A stretch of 56,556 nt of DNA, from assembly GCA_017442865.1 (NCBI GenBank), contig JAFRXK010000035.1:1-56556 (forward strand), given 5' to 3'. Positions 18,192 to 26,546 of this stretch are shown one piece after another. How positions within the stretch are numbered: the first letter of the stretch is position 1; each line of letters starts with the position of its first letter. Source of the stretch: Lachnospiraceae bacterium (lineage in GTDB: Bacteria; Bacillota; Clostridia; Lachnospirales; Lachnospiraceae). The notes below the pieces were generated by a model. It saw only the letters and a program-made list of their open reading frames with translations. It was not told where the DNA came from and searched no databases. The translations under genes and the position numbers were made by a program.

Positions 18192-19577
18192 TTATAAGCC
18201 GAGAAGGTCGTCTCCAACCTTTCCAATGTCTCCGCAACCCATTGTAAGCACAAGCTCTCCGGCGACACAATTCTGAAGTATAAAGCTCTCTATCTCATCA
18301 AATGAATCAAGACATGTTGTCTTAACGCCCAGCTTTTCAATCTCCTTCGCTAAATCTGCCGAGCTGATGCCGAGTGTATCGGTCTCTCTTGCCGGATAAA
18401 TCTTGGCAAGCACCACCTCGTCTGCCATTGAAAGCACATCTGCAAACTCCTGCATCAGTATCTTGGTTCTCGTATAGGTATATGGCTGGAATACGCACCA
18501 TATCTTTGAATAACCTGCCTTTTTAGCAACCTCAAGTGTAACCTTTATCTCATCAGGATGATGAGCAAAGTCATCAACAATTGTAACTCCGCCAATCTCA
18601 CCCTTCTTCTCAAATCTTCTGTTTACGCCCTTATATGCTTCAAGGCTCTCCTTAACGCTCTCAGGTGAAATGCCGCATACCATGGCTGCCGTGCTTGCTG
18701 CCACAGCGTCAATAACATTGTGCTCTCCACGTACATTAAGCGAAGCGGTAAACAGCTTCTCACCCTTGTGATACAGTGTAAATGTCGGGAAAAGCGTCGC
18801 CGTATAGCTTATATCCTTTGCATAATAATCTGCAGTCTCATCATTTATACCAAACGTAAGAACCTTACACTTAAGACCTGCTGTAAGCTTATCAAGGTCC
18901 TCTATATCATTATTAATTATAAGCGTACCGTTCTCATCCATCTTTTCTGCAAACAGTCTGAAGGAATGTCTGATATCATCTAAATCCTTAAAGAAATCCA
19001 GATGGTCAGGTCTGATATTAAGAATAATCTCAACCGTCGGATAGAATGATAAAAAGCTGTTTGTATACTCACAGGCTTCTGCTACAAAATAATCATCCTT
19101 GCCGATTCTGATATTGCCGCCGATGCTCGGAAGTATGCCGCCTACCGCTATGGTAGGATCCAAACCTGCATTTACAGTCATCTCACTTAACATAGAAGTG
19201 GTCGTCGTCTTTCCGTGCGTACCCGATACCGCAAGAACATTCTTATAGTTGAGCATAAGCTCTCCCAGAAACTCTGCTCTTGATAACATCGGTATATTTC
19301 TCTCTACCGCCTCCATGTATTCCGGATTGTCCGGATGAATAGCCGCACTGTAGATTACAAGCTCCACATCATCAGCAACATTCCCACGTCTCTGTCCGCC
19401 GTAAATGACCTCTATGCCTGCTTTTTCAAGCATTTTCGTATTTTTGCTTACTGCTGAATCCGAGCCGCATACCGTGAAACCCGAATTCTTTAGAATAAGT
19501 GCAAGACCGCTCATGCTGATGCCGCCAATACCTATAAAATGAACCTTAACCGGTTTTTTAAAGTCTACCTGATACAT
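18192..19577 (-). CDS. murC: UDP-N-acetylmuramate--L-alanine ligase
   Basis: A 461-residue Mur ligase adding L-Ala to UDP-MurNAc in the cytoplasm, the first peptide step of peptidoglycan synthesis. Motifs: N-terminal FIGIGGISMSGLA UDP-binding loop, ATP loop SGTHGKTTTTSM, the central EACEY and NIRPDHLDFF regions, and the C-terminal DDFAHHPDE. Length fits MurC. The start follows GAGGTGAAGTT. The stop abuts the DnaA-box cluster. It lies downstream of a two-component system, separated by a hairpin, and so probably has its own promoter. Confidence 0.96.
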   Translation of the reverse strand: MYQVDFKKPVKVHFIGIGGISMSGLALILKNSGFTVCGSDSAVSKNTKMLEKAGIEVIYGGQRRGNVADDVELVIYSAAIHPDNPEYMEAVERNIPMLSRAEFLGELMLNYKNVLAVSGTHGKTTTTSMLSEMTVNAGLDPTIAVGGILPSIGGNIRIGKDDYFVAEACEYTNSFLSFYPTVEIILNIRPDHLDFFKDLDDIRHSFRLFAEKMDENGTLIINNDIEDLDKLTAGLKCKVLTFGINDETADYYAKDISYTATLFPTFTLYHKGEKLFTASLNVRGEHNVIDAVAASTAAMVCGISPESVKESLEAYKGVNRRFEKKGEIGGVTIVDDFAHHPDEIKVTLEVAKKAGYSKIWCVFQPYTYTRTKILMQEFADVLSMADEVVLAKIYPARETDTLGISSADLAKEIEKLGVKTTCLDSFDEIESFILQNCVAGELVLTMGCGDIGKVGDDLLGL

Positions 19578-19643
19578 AACTTCACCTCATAAAATAAACT
19601 AATCAAATTACTCTTCATAAATAAATTAAACTAAACTCCACAC

Positions 19644-19678
19644 CTCATGATTTGCCGTGCAAGCACGGCAATCATGAG
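19644..19678 (-). terminator. Hairpin between the histidine kinase gene and murC
   Basis: CTCATGATTTGCCGTGC and GCACGGCAATCATGAG form a stem of about 16 bp with a very short loop (one unpaired base in the left arm). It lies 40 bases past the kinase stop; on the minus strand the sequence that follows is GTGTGGAGTTTAGTTTAATTT. Likely terminator of the two-component operon. Confidence 0.6.
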
Positions 19679-19715
19679 CTTTGGACCCTGTTATCTTAGT
19701 ATATAATATCACAAA

Positions 19716-21011
19716 TTATAATTTTTGCAATGTTAAAACAAATCCTTTAGTATATTGCCCCTCATCATAGTTTATGAGTTCAAGTGTGCCGCCATGCATT
19801 GTTACTATTTTTGATGAAATACTGAGTCCCAGGCCGCTGCCGCCTCTTGAATTTCTGGACTCGTCACCCACCACAAACGGTTCAAATATATGTGCAGCAA
19901 CCTCATCATCTATCACGGTTCCGTTATCTGCCACAGTAATAACAATATTATCTTCAAGATTTCTTAAGCTTGCAAGTATTTCGGCTCCTCTGTTATTGTG
20001 CTTCATGGCGTTATTCAAAAGGTTTGTAATCGCCCTTGAAATCTGCAGCCTGTCAATCATGCATTCTGCTCTGCCATCATCTATATTGATTTCAAGATTG
20101 AAACCCTTTTCCTCAAAGTCCATGTACATTCCGGCAAGTATTTCACGGAAAAGCTCAGCAACGTCGCACTGTTCTTTTTTTAGCGTGAAGCTGTCGCTGC
20201 TTAGCTTAGCATATTCAAACAAAAGATTAATAAGCTCATCCATCCTCTGGCTCTTCATATTAATGCTGTTAAGATATTCCTGCTTCTTTGCTTCGTCCGT
20301 AACCATTCCGTCTGCCAGTGCCTTAGAATAGCCCGATATCGTCGTAATAGGCGTCTTAAGGTCATGGGCAATGTCGGCAAACAGCAGATTCTTTGCATGC
20401 TCGTATTCAGCCTTTTTGTGTGCGCTATCCTCCATCTCCTCCGCCATCACATTAAAGGCATCCCTCATATCAACGAATTCATGCTCTGTATCGAAGTCAA
20501 GTCTGACACTTAAATCTCCTGTGGTAAGGCGCTGCATTCCACCTGTAATAGTTTTTACGGGCTTATCGATTTTAGCAAGTATCATCCTGATAAATACCAG
20601 AACCGAAATAACATATGGCAAAAGAATAATCACCAGAAGCGCCACAATAATTACAAACATAACAAACGGGTAGAGTCGTCCAAAAAGTCCGCTGTCAACT
20701 TTCCCTGTATTTATAATACCCATACTGTTATACGGGGTTACATATTTTCTCGCAAATATTGAAAATCCGCCCATTAATCTTTCTGTAATTGCATAAAAAG
20801 CCATTCGAATTATAGTAAGCACAATATCCGTAAGCACTCCCCAGAATCCTTTAGAAACAAATAAATCTTCACTTCCTATGGCAATCCTCAACTGCGGAAA
20901 AACATAATCATAATACACCCTGTTAATCAATGCTTCTGCGATAGCGGTGCAGCCCAGAATAAGCAAAAATCTTTTTATAAGAAATGATTTTAATGAACTG
21001 TTTTTCTCCAT
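19716..21011 (-). CDS. Sensor histidine kinase
   Basis: A 431-residue membrane kinase. Transmembrane segments lie at about residues 11-30 and 112-142, enclosing an ~80-residue extracytoplasmic part with a third hydrophobic stretch near 60-77. A HAMP segment follows (about 143-195), then the HisKA box FADIAHDLKTP with phospho-acceptor His216, the N box ITNLLNNAMKHNN, G1 VADNGT, the FEPF box and G2 GGSGLGLSI. All catalytic motifs are present. The start codon directly follows the regulator stop (21012), with GGAGA as ribosome site, so the two form a unit. The signal sensed is unknown. Confidence 0.92.
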   Translation of the reverse strand: MEKNSSLKSFLIKRFLLILGCTAIAEALINRVYYDYVFPQLRIAIGSEDLFVSKGFWGVLTDIVLTIIRMAFYAITERLMGGFSIFARKYVTPYNSMGIINTGKVDSGLFGRLYPFVMFVIIVALLVIILLPYVISVLVFIRMILAKIDKPVKTITGGMQRLTTGDLSVRLDFDTEHEFVDMRDAFNVMAEEMEDSAHKKAEYEHAKNLLFADIAHDLKTPITTISGYSKALADGMVTDEAKKQEYLNSINMKSQRMDELINLLFEYAKLSSDSFTLKKEQCDVAELFREILAGMYMDFEEKGFNLEINIDDGRAECMIDRLQISRAITNLLNNAMKHNNRGAEILASLRNLEDNIVITVADNGTVIDDEVAAHIFEPFVVGDESRNSRGGSGLGLSISSKIVTMHGGTLELINYDEGQYTKGFVLTLQKL

Positions 21012-21698
21012 TTATTTCTCCAATCTGTACCCAAGTCCTCTTATCGTCCTGATATACTTATCCTTATCCTCTGAAAGCTTTGCCCTAAGCTTGCTTATAC
21101 ACACCATAATGCTGTTGTCATCAACCGCAAAATCATCTTCCCAGCCATGTTCAAATATCTGCTGCTTTGTAAACACCTTACCCGGGTTCTCCATAAACAA
21201 TTTCATAATCTTATACTCAACTGAGGTTAAATATACAGGCTCTTCTCCTTTATACAAAAGACAGGCGTCCGTATCCAGCATAAGCTCCCCATTCTTTATT
21301 ATTGTACTATGGCGGTCACCATCAGAACCAAGATCATAAAATCTTCTCATATTTGAATTGACACGCGCCACAACCTCCAGTGGATTAAATGGCTTTGTTA
21401 TATAATCATCTGCACCGATATCCAGTCCGAGTATCTTATCGCTGTCCGCAACCCTTGCCGAAATAACAATTGCAGGGATTCTGCTGCTCTTTCTGAGCTC
21501 TTTTATCAGCCTGAAGCCATCCAGTCCCGGCATCAATATATCAATAAGCGCCATTGAAATATCTTCTTTGCCAAGCAGCTTAAGTGCCTGCAATCCGTCC
21601 TGTGCCTCAAAAATCTCGTAACCCTCTTTTTCCAGATAAAGTCTGAGAAGCTCCCTTATCTCATCCTCATCATCTGCGATAAGAATTTTATATGCCAT
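21012..21698 (-). CDS. OmpR/PhoB-family response regulator
   Basis: A 228-residue regulator: receiver domain with acidic pocket DDED (residues 9-12), phospho-acceptor Asp53 (LIDILMPGLDG), switch SAR and Lys in ADDYITKPFNP; then a winged-helix DNA-binding domain (LTSVEYKIMKLFMENPGKVFT-type block, KYIRTIRGLGYRLEK end). It acts with the kinase encoded immediately downstream. The start follows AAGGAGACAGTAT. Targets are unknown; the DUF975-lipoprotein genes upstream are the nearest candidates. Confidence 0.93.
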   Translation of the reverse strand: MAYKILIADDEDEIRELLRLYLEKEGYEIFEAQDGLQALKLLGKEDISMALIDILMPGLDGFRLIKELRKSSRIPAIVISARVADSDKILGLDIGADDYITKPFNPLEVVARVNSNMRRFYDLGSDGDRHSTIIKNGELMLDTDACLLYKGEEPVYLTSVEYKIMKLFMENPGKVFTKQQIFEHGWEDDFAVDDNSIMVCISKLRAKLSEDKDKYIRTIRGLGYRLEK

Positions 21699-21757
21699 AT
21701 ACTGTCTCCTTATCTAAATTATATTATTATTCAAGAACGTCCCAGCATTCTTGCTGC

Positions 21758-21800
21758 AAAATGCGTTAAAGCTTATCTGACATCTTCCTTAGCGCATTTT
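21758..21800 (-). terminator. Imperfect hairpin behind the first DUF975 gene
   Basis: AAAATGCGTTAAAG (21758-21771) and CTTAGCGCATTTT (21788-21800) can pair with one bulge and one G-U. It lies 55 bases past the DUF975 stop. There is no clear T run, so termination is only possible. Confidence 0.35.
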
Positions 21801-21855
21801 TCGCAATCTTTCTTTTATATTAACCCAGCGGTGTTAATATATCAATATTACATTT

Positions 21856-22686
21856 TTATGCCTGCACCTTAGCTGTATCGGTGACTATCGTTTCTGAATC
21901 CGGCATAGTATTTTTTAACTTGTTATACAGAGCTGCAAATGTATACTGCTTGTAAGGTGTAACGTAGAATATTGAAAGCAGATTGCATACAATCAATGAT
22001 AATGCATCCCATAAAATAAAAGATAATCTGAGCAAAAATGCCTTCAATTTGCTGCCCCTCATCATATTTCTGCTAAGTTCAAATGCTTCCTTAGCACTGA
22101 TGTCCGGATTTTCCCCTAAGATGTATGGAACCATTAAATATCTGTATTTTGCAATAATACCGGGTATGATAAACAATAATGACCATAAAAACACTTTGAG
22201 TTCCCTTATAAACATTATTCTGACCACGTTCTTGTAATTCCCTTTAAAGCCTCTTTCCAGCTTATTAAGATCAGCCTCATCATCAAGTGAGCTTCTGAAA
22301 AAATGCTGCACGCCTATTATTGCAGGATTTGCTACAAATACTCTAAACAGTACTGCAAAAGACGTCAAAACAAGCATAATCAAAATAAAAGAAACAATAA
22401 ATACACTGCTTATTCCTACATAATCAGGGTCTTCAAACATAACCTTAAAATCTTCAACGACTGATAATAAAGCATCCTTAAAATCTTCAAATGAATGAAT
22501 GTAAACTTCGTCATAACTATTAACGTTGCATGTGTTTGAAGAATTTGTTATAATACTGCTAAATACAGATGCACCACCTATAGCGCCACCGACCAGCAGA
22601 AAAATGTATCCGGCCAATACAGACTTCCAATAGTAAATACGCAATTTCCGCTTTGCTTTTCCCGTTAATTCATATCTTGTCCACAT
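21856..22686 (-). CDS. DUF975 family integral membrane protein (copy 1)
   Basis: A 276-residue protein with the DUF975 layout: conserved start MWTRYELTGKAKRKLRIYYWK, a first transmembrane helix rich in Gly (LLVGGAIGGAS), an outside loop, a central helix (IMLVLTSFAVLFRVFV), the FKGNYKNVVRIMFIRELKVFLWSLLFIIPG block and two final helices ending YVTPYKQYTFAALYNKL. The family function is unknown. It is a close paralogue of the protein at 25315-26142; the two flank a large lipoprotein gene on the same strand. I see no strong ribosome binding site before the ATG. Confidence 0.85.
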   Translation of the reverse strand: MWTRYELTGKAKRKLRIYYWKSVLAGYIFLLVGGAIGGASVFSSIITNSSNTCNVNSYDEVYIHSFEDFKDALLSVVEDFKVMFEDPDYVGISSVFIVSFILIMLVLTSFAVLFRVFVANPAIIGVQHFFRSSLDDEADLNKLERGFKGNYKNVVRIMFIRELKVFLWSLLFIIPGIIAKYRYLMVPYILGENPDISAKEAFELSRNMMRGSKLKAFLLRLSFILWDALSLIVCNLLSIFYVTPYKQYTFAALYNKLKNTMPDSETIVTDTAKVQA

Positions 22687-22865
22687 ATTGTCATGTATAA
22701 TCTCATTACCTTCTTTGACAGTAATAGATTGTTCTCCTTTCTCCCAAATGCCTGAGATATATATACCGTATTATTTATTCAAAGTGCCACCCATCTGCAT
22801 TTTCATGCCCGGAAAATTTTCTGTTCCGAGTAGCTTAACCCACAGTTTTTTTATATTCTGATGCT

Positions 22866-25109
22866 CTAATACTTTGATAATATATCCGCATAATATGTTT
22901 CAAAAGTCAACCTTACCTTATCAGGAGCATCGTTAATGTATTGTTCTATAACATTTAAAATATAATAATCTGTATTATATTGCATCATTTCAACTTCAGA
23001 TAAATACTTTACAAACTGTTCTGAATAATACTTCGAAATTATATTTTTTTTTGTAGGACAACCTTCACCCTCACTACCAGCGTTGATACCTACCGTCCCG
23101 AAATCAAAACATTTTTCTTCATCAGAAAACATAGTTTCTAGAAGTTCCCACGCTTTATCCTTGTGTTTTGATGAAGAAGATATACAAAATACAGCACTTA
23201 TATCAGCAGCTACTGCTTTATAATCATCATATTCCGCTCCATATTTAGCCCAATTATACACCCCGTTAATCTTAATTGATTTATCGCTTACCCTCATAAA
23301 TCCTTCAGGCAGGTCTCCACCCTCAGCTGCTTCATCAGGAAATTCATTTGCAAAATCTACAATTTCGTTGTATGCATCAGAATTAAAGCTACAGTATGTA
23401 TTATTATATGTATATAATGTATCACAATTATATGCTGCCAGTGTATACAAAACTGTTGCTTTGTCAAGCTTCGTCTTTAAATACGGATTATTATCTACTA
23501 TTTTTCTCAAATCCTCCAAGGTCCAGTCTGCCTGCCCGTCAACAGAAGTCTTCTCAACTAAATCCACTTCAACTCTGCTCGGAATACCTATTAAGACATC
23601 ATCAATTATATGTGAATTAACCACCGGCTCCAGAAAATCATCTATACTCACAGTATCGCTTTTTTCAAAGTACGGTTTCAAATCCTCAATTTTACCATCT
23701 TGAACATATTCCTCAGCCATTGTCGAAGAGCCGTTTATTGTAAAAATATCATATTCGCTTCTGTCGGTTACATCCTTATCTTCATACAATTGAATATGCA
23801 CTCTGAAATTGTTATCATTTCTGTTTAGATATGCTACTGCACTTTGTGTGGCTTTATTTATACAACCAACGCCAACCTCCAATACTTCTTTCACATTCTC
23901 AGTTTTCTTCAACACCGCAGCCTCAGGTGTTTTGTCATCAAAGCAATGGCTTATCGCAATAATTCTACCATCGCTAAGTTCAGCCATATAATCAACATAC
24001 TGTCCCTCTACTCCGGCATTTGCCCAATATAAAAGCTTGTGTGCAACTCGATTTTCAAAATCACAGCCATACAGTACATATTCATTTGTTGTAAGCAAAT
24101 CGTAATTAAGCCCCGCATTGAAAACATTACTGCTTAAATAAATATTTTCTACATATTCTTCTTCTGCCATATCGAAAGTTCGCTTTTTACCCGTTTTCCC
24201 CATGTTGCGTATATAGCTTACCTTTGGTGTATTTCCCTCTGGTGGAGAATAGTATTTGCCGTCAGATGAATAGGCCACATGAACATCATCATTTCTATCA
24301 AAAAACATTCCAACTGAGTTGGAATATACCAGCTCTGTGTTATCATGATTCCATCTTCTTATTTCGCCATTCTTATTAAAAGACATAAGTCCCCGTCCGT
24401 TTGTTGCATACAATATACCTTGTTTATCCACATGAGCACCTGTAATATCATAAACAGAGTACATATAATCATTATTAAAATAATCCATACTGCGCAGACG
24501 TTCATCCTGTTTAGCAGCATATAGATTCGGTATTTTGTCCTTTGTCAGATACTCTGTAATATTTTTTTGCCAGATTTCTTCACCAAAAAAATCATACTTA
24601 CGCAAAAAATACTCAGATATATCTTCATGAATACTTTCTTCTCTGCTTTTTGCAAAAAGATAAAATGAATCATCAGCAGGGGCAATATAAATAATTTTTT
24701 GCTCTCCTGAAAGGCTTAGCAGTTCTTCCTCTTTATACTCTCCTTCAAGCTTTCTTCTCATAATGTGATACGATATTATTTTATCTGCACTTTCACCTGT
24801 CGCTGTCACATAATACAGATAGTCATCACGTATATTTACAAGGTAAGGCATCAATTGCGTATCCTCAGTAAGCTTACAAAAATCAGCATCATAACAGTCA
24901 TCAACATAATTCTCTATTTTCTCGCATTCTTCCTTGGATATGTCAAAAACATTAAATTTACTTTTATATGCATTCGGATAAAGAATTGTCCTATATTCAA
25001 ATGGTTCTCTACCATTAACTGATGCCATACTTACCCTTTCTTCTTCTCCGCATCCCACAAGCCCAATAATTAATATAAAAAAAATCACTGCCGCACATAA
25101 TCTTTTCAT
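22866..25109 (-). CDS. Large lipoprotein with C-terminal solute-binding-protein-like domain
   Basis: A 747-residue protein. The N-terminus is a lipoprotein signal: MKRL, hydrophobic core, lipobox IGLVGC with Cys20. Residues about 60-400 are built of repeated beta-rich segments (for example YLFAKSREES, GILYATNGRGLMSFNKNGEI), suggestive of a propeller. Residues about 430-740 look like a family 1 extracellular solute-binding fold (DIFTINGSSTMAEEYVQDGK, then SSSKHKDKAWELLETMFSDE near the end). No ABC permease genes are next to it, so it may be a surface sensor or binding protein rather than a transporter part. It is flanked by two DUF975 genes. The double-domain reading is an inference from sequence texture. 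Confidence 0.7.
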   Translation of the reverse strand: MKRLCAAVIFFILIIGLVGCGEEERVSMASVNGREPFEYRTILYPNAYKSKFNVFDISKEECEKIENYVDDCYDADFCKLTEDTQLMPYLVNIRDDYLYYVTATGESADKIISYHIMRRKLEGEYKEEELLSLSGEQKIIYIAPADDSFYLFAKSREESIHEDISEYFLRKYDFFGEEIWQKNITEYLTKDKIPNLYAAKQDERLRSMDYFNNDYMYSVYDITGAHVDKQGILYATNGRGLMSFNKNGEIRRWNHDNTELVYSNSVGMFFDRNDDVHVAYSSDGKYYSPPEGNTPKVSYIRNMGKTGKKRTFDMAEEEYVENIYLSSNVFNAGLNYDLLTTNEYVLYGCDFENRVAHKLLYWANAGVEGQYVDYMAELSDGRIIAISHCFDDKTPEAAVLKKTENVKEVLEVGVGCINKATQSAVAYLNRNDNNFRVHIQLYEDKDVTDRSEYDIFTINGSSTMAEEYVQDGKIEDLKPYFEKSDTVSIDDFLEPVVNSHIIDDVLIGIPSRVEVDLVEKTSVDGQADWTLEDLRKIVDNNPYLKTKLDKATVLYTLAAYNCDTLYTYNNTYCSFNSDAYNEIVDFANEFPDEAAEGGDLPEGFMRVSDKSIKINGVYNWAKYGAEYDDYKAVAADISAVFCISSSSKHKDKAWELLETMFSDEEKCFDFGTVGINAGSEGEGCPTKKNIISKYYSEQFVKYLSEVEMMQYNTDYYILNVIEQYINDAPDKVRLTFETYYADILSKY

Positions 25110-25125
25110 AATCTTCTAACACAAA

Positions 25126-25178
25126 GGGAGGCATCGCAAAATATGATTAATTAGTCTTCTTGTAAAGCGATGCCTCCC
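25126..25178 (-). terminator. Terminator-like hairpin between the second DUF975 gene and the lipoprotein gene
   Basis: GGGAGGCATCGC (25126-25137) pairs perfectly with GCGATGCCTCCC (25167-25178) over a 29-base loop. On the minus strand TTTGTGTTAG follows. It would end or attenuate the transcript from the DUF975 gene at 25315-26142, leaving only 16 bases before the lipoprotein ATG. Confidence 0.65.
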
Positions 25179-25251
25179 TGTTTTGCCTTTCTATTAAATT
25201 TCCTGAAGATATACTTTTTCAACAATCAACTTATTTGATTATTTTAATGTG

Positions 25252-25336
25252 TTAAACTGTACCTTCTATAACCTGTACCTCTTCACGTCAACAAATTCGT
25301 TTGCGCCGTCAATATTAAACTGTACCTTCTATAACC
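25252..25336 (-). repeat. Short tandem duplication of a DUF975 gene 3' end
   Basis: The 22-base sequence TTAAACTGTACCTTCTATAA-CC occurs at 25315-25336, covering the last codons and stop of the DUF975 gene, and again at 25252-25273 in the spacer, 63 bases away. The neighbouring bases are also similar (GAAGAGGTACAG against GAGGAAATGCCG on the minus strand), so the copy reaches a few codons further. Confidence 0.8.
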
Positions 25337-26142
25337 GGCATTTCCTCACCCTTCAACCTTCTGTAAAGAGCAGCAAATGTGTAGTACTGGTATGGCATTA
25401 CGTAGAAGATTGAAAGCAGTCCGCATGTGAATACAGAAAGTATATTCCACAAAATAAATGATAATCCAAGTACAAATGCCTTCCACTTGTTGCCGTCCAT
25501 CATTCTCTTACTGAGCTCAAATGCATCCTTTGTGCTGATGTCAGGGTTATCGCCTAAAATGTAAGGAATCATTAAGTATCTGTATGATGCAATAATACCC
25601 GGTATGATAAACAGTAATGACCATAAAAATGTCTTAAGTCCGACTAAGAACATAATCTTAACTACATTCTTATAATTTCCCTTAAAGCCTCTTGCCAGAT
25701 GGTTAAGGTCGCCCTCTTCATTAAGCGATCTGCTGAAGAAATGCTGTGCACCAACTGTCACCGGATTCGTTACAAATATGCTGAAAAGTATTGCAAGAAT
25801 CGATACTACGCAAATGATTACAGCCATTGAAATAAGGAATATGGTAAAGAACTTTTTAAATTCAGGGTCACTAAACGATTCCTTAAACTCATCAAGGCTT
25901 GAATTTAGAAATTCCTTCAAATCGTCTAACGAATTAATCTTCACCACTTCTCCACTACCGTCAACACTTTCGTTATTGAAACCGCTAAATGATAAGCTTG
26001 ATGAAGCGCCGCTGAATGAGCCTGAAACTCCACCGGCAGCTCCGCCCACCAGTATAAGTATAAATCCAATCAGCACAGCCTTCCAATAATTAAGTTTAAG
26101 CGCCTGCTTAGCTCTTGTTTTTAATTCTTTTCTTGTCCACAT
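25315..26142 (-). CDS. DUF975 family integral membrane protein (copy 2)
   Basis: A 275-residue paralogue of the protein at 21856-22686 with the same order of elements: MWTRKELKTRAKQALKLNYWK, Gly-rich first helix, a central membrane helix (VIICVVSILAILFSIFV), FKGNYKNVVKIMFLVGLKTF, LLFIIPGIIASYRYLM, and a FYVMPYQYYTFAALYRRL end. The outside loop is Ser/Gly-rich (SGSFSGASSSLSFSGF), unlike copy 1. The start at 26142 follows GGAGGTAATATT; a longer frame start lacks a site. Function unknown. Confidence 0.87.
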   Translation of the reverse strand: MWTRKELKTRAKQALKLNYWKAVLIGFILILVGGAAGGVSGSFSGASSSLSFSGFNNESVDGSGEVVKINSLDDLKEFLNSSLDEFKESFSDPEFKKFFTIFLISMAVIICVVSILAILFSIFVTNPVTVGAQHFFSRSLNEEGDLNHLARGFKGNYKNVVKIMFLVGLKTFLWSLLFIIPGIIASYRYLMIPYILGDNPDISTKDAFELSKRMMDGNKWKAFVLGLSFILWNILSVFTCGLLSIFYVMPYQYYTFAALYRRLKGEEMPVIEGTV

Positions 26143-26277
26143 AATATTACCTCCATTTAACAGCTGCAAGCTGTTTTAAATCTTGTTTTTGTTCTTATGT
26201 CATTATCATAATATGGTTTTCTTAAGATAAAACACGAGTTTTCTTAACATAACCTTAAAGTTTGTTATCAAAACTCT

Positions 26278-26543
26278 TGCTTTGGTAATTGTTCAAGGCA
26301 ATATTCAACAAACTCCAGCATATTTGTCTCTTTAATTCCTCTAATCTTTTGTGCAAACTCTTTAACCTGATTCATTGTATCATCACTACGCGGCTTTGTG
26401 TTAATCGGGAAAACGCGGTCGTATTTTTAAATAATCTTTACAGGCAGATGTAAGTTAGTATAAATATATTTGACCAAAACAAGTTCGGACTTTCCATGTA
26501 CTACAACTGCACACCTCGTATAGTTAAATGAATCATGAGGCAT
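26278..26543 (-). pseudogene. Eroded Toprim-like partner of the AAA ATPase
   Basis: Four bases past the ATPase stop, an ATG with a good AAGGAGG site opens a frame of 38 codons (26427-26543), MPHDSFNYTR then AVVVHGKSELVLVKYIYTNL, closed by TAA. Past the stop the same strand holds a second piece (26278 to about 26423), RVFPINTKPRSDDTMNQ to EFVEYCLEQLPKQEF, with no start of its own. The first piece resembles the opening of a Toprim-like domain (HGKSE in the place of the catalytic-Glu motif); the second resembles a C-terminal tail. The middle, where the metal-binding Asp motif would be, is missing. I read this as one gene of roughly 180-200 codons that suffered an internal deletion. Family assignment is tentative. 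Confidence 0.55.
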
Positions 26544-26546
26544 CTA

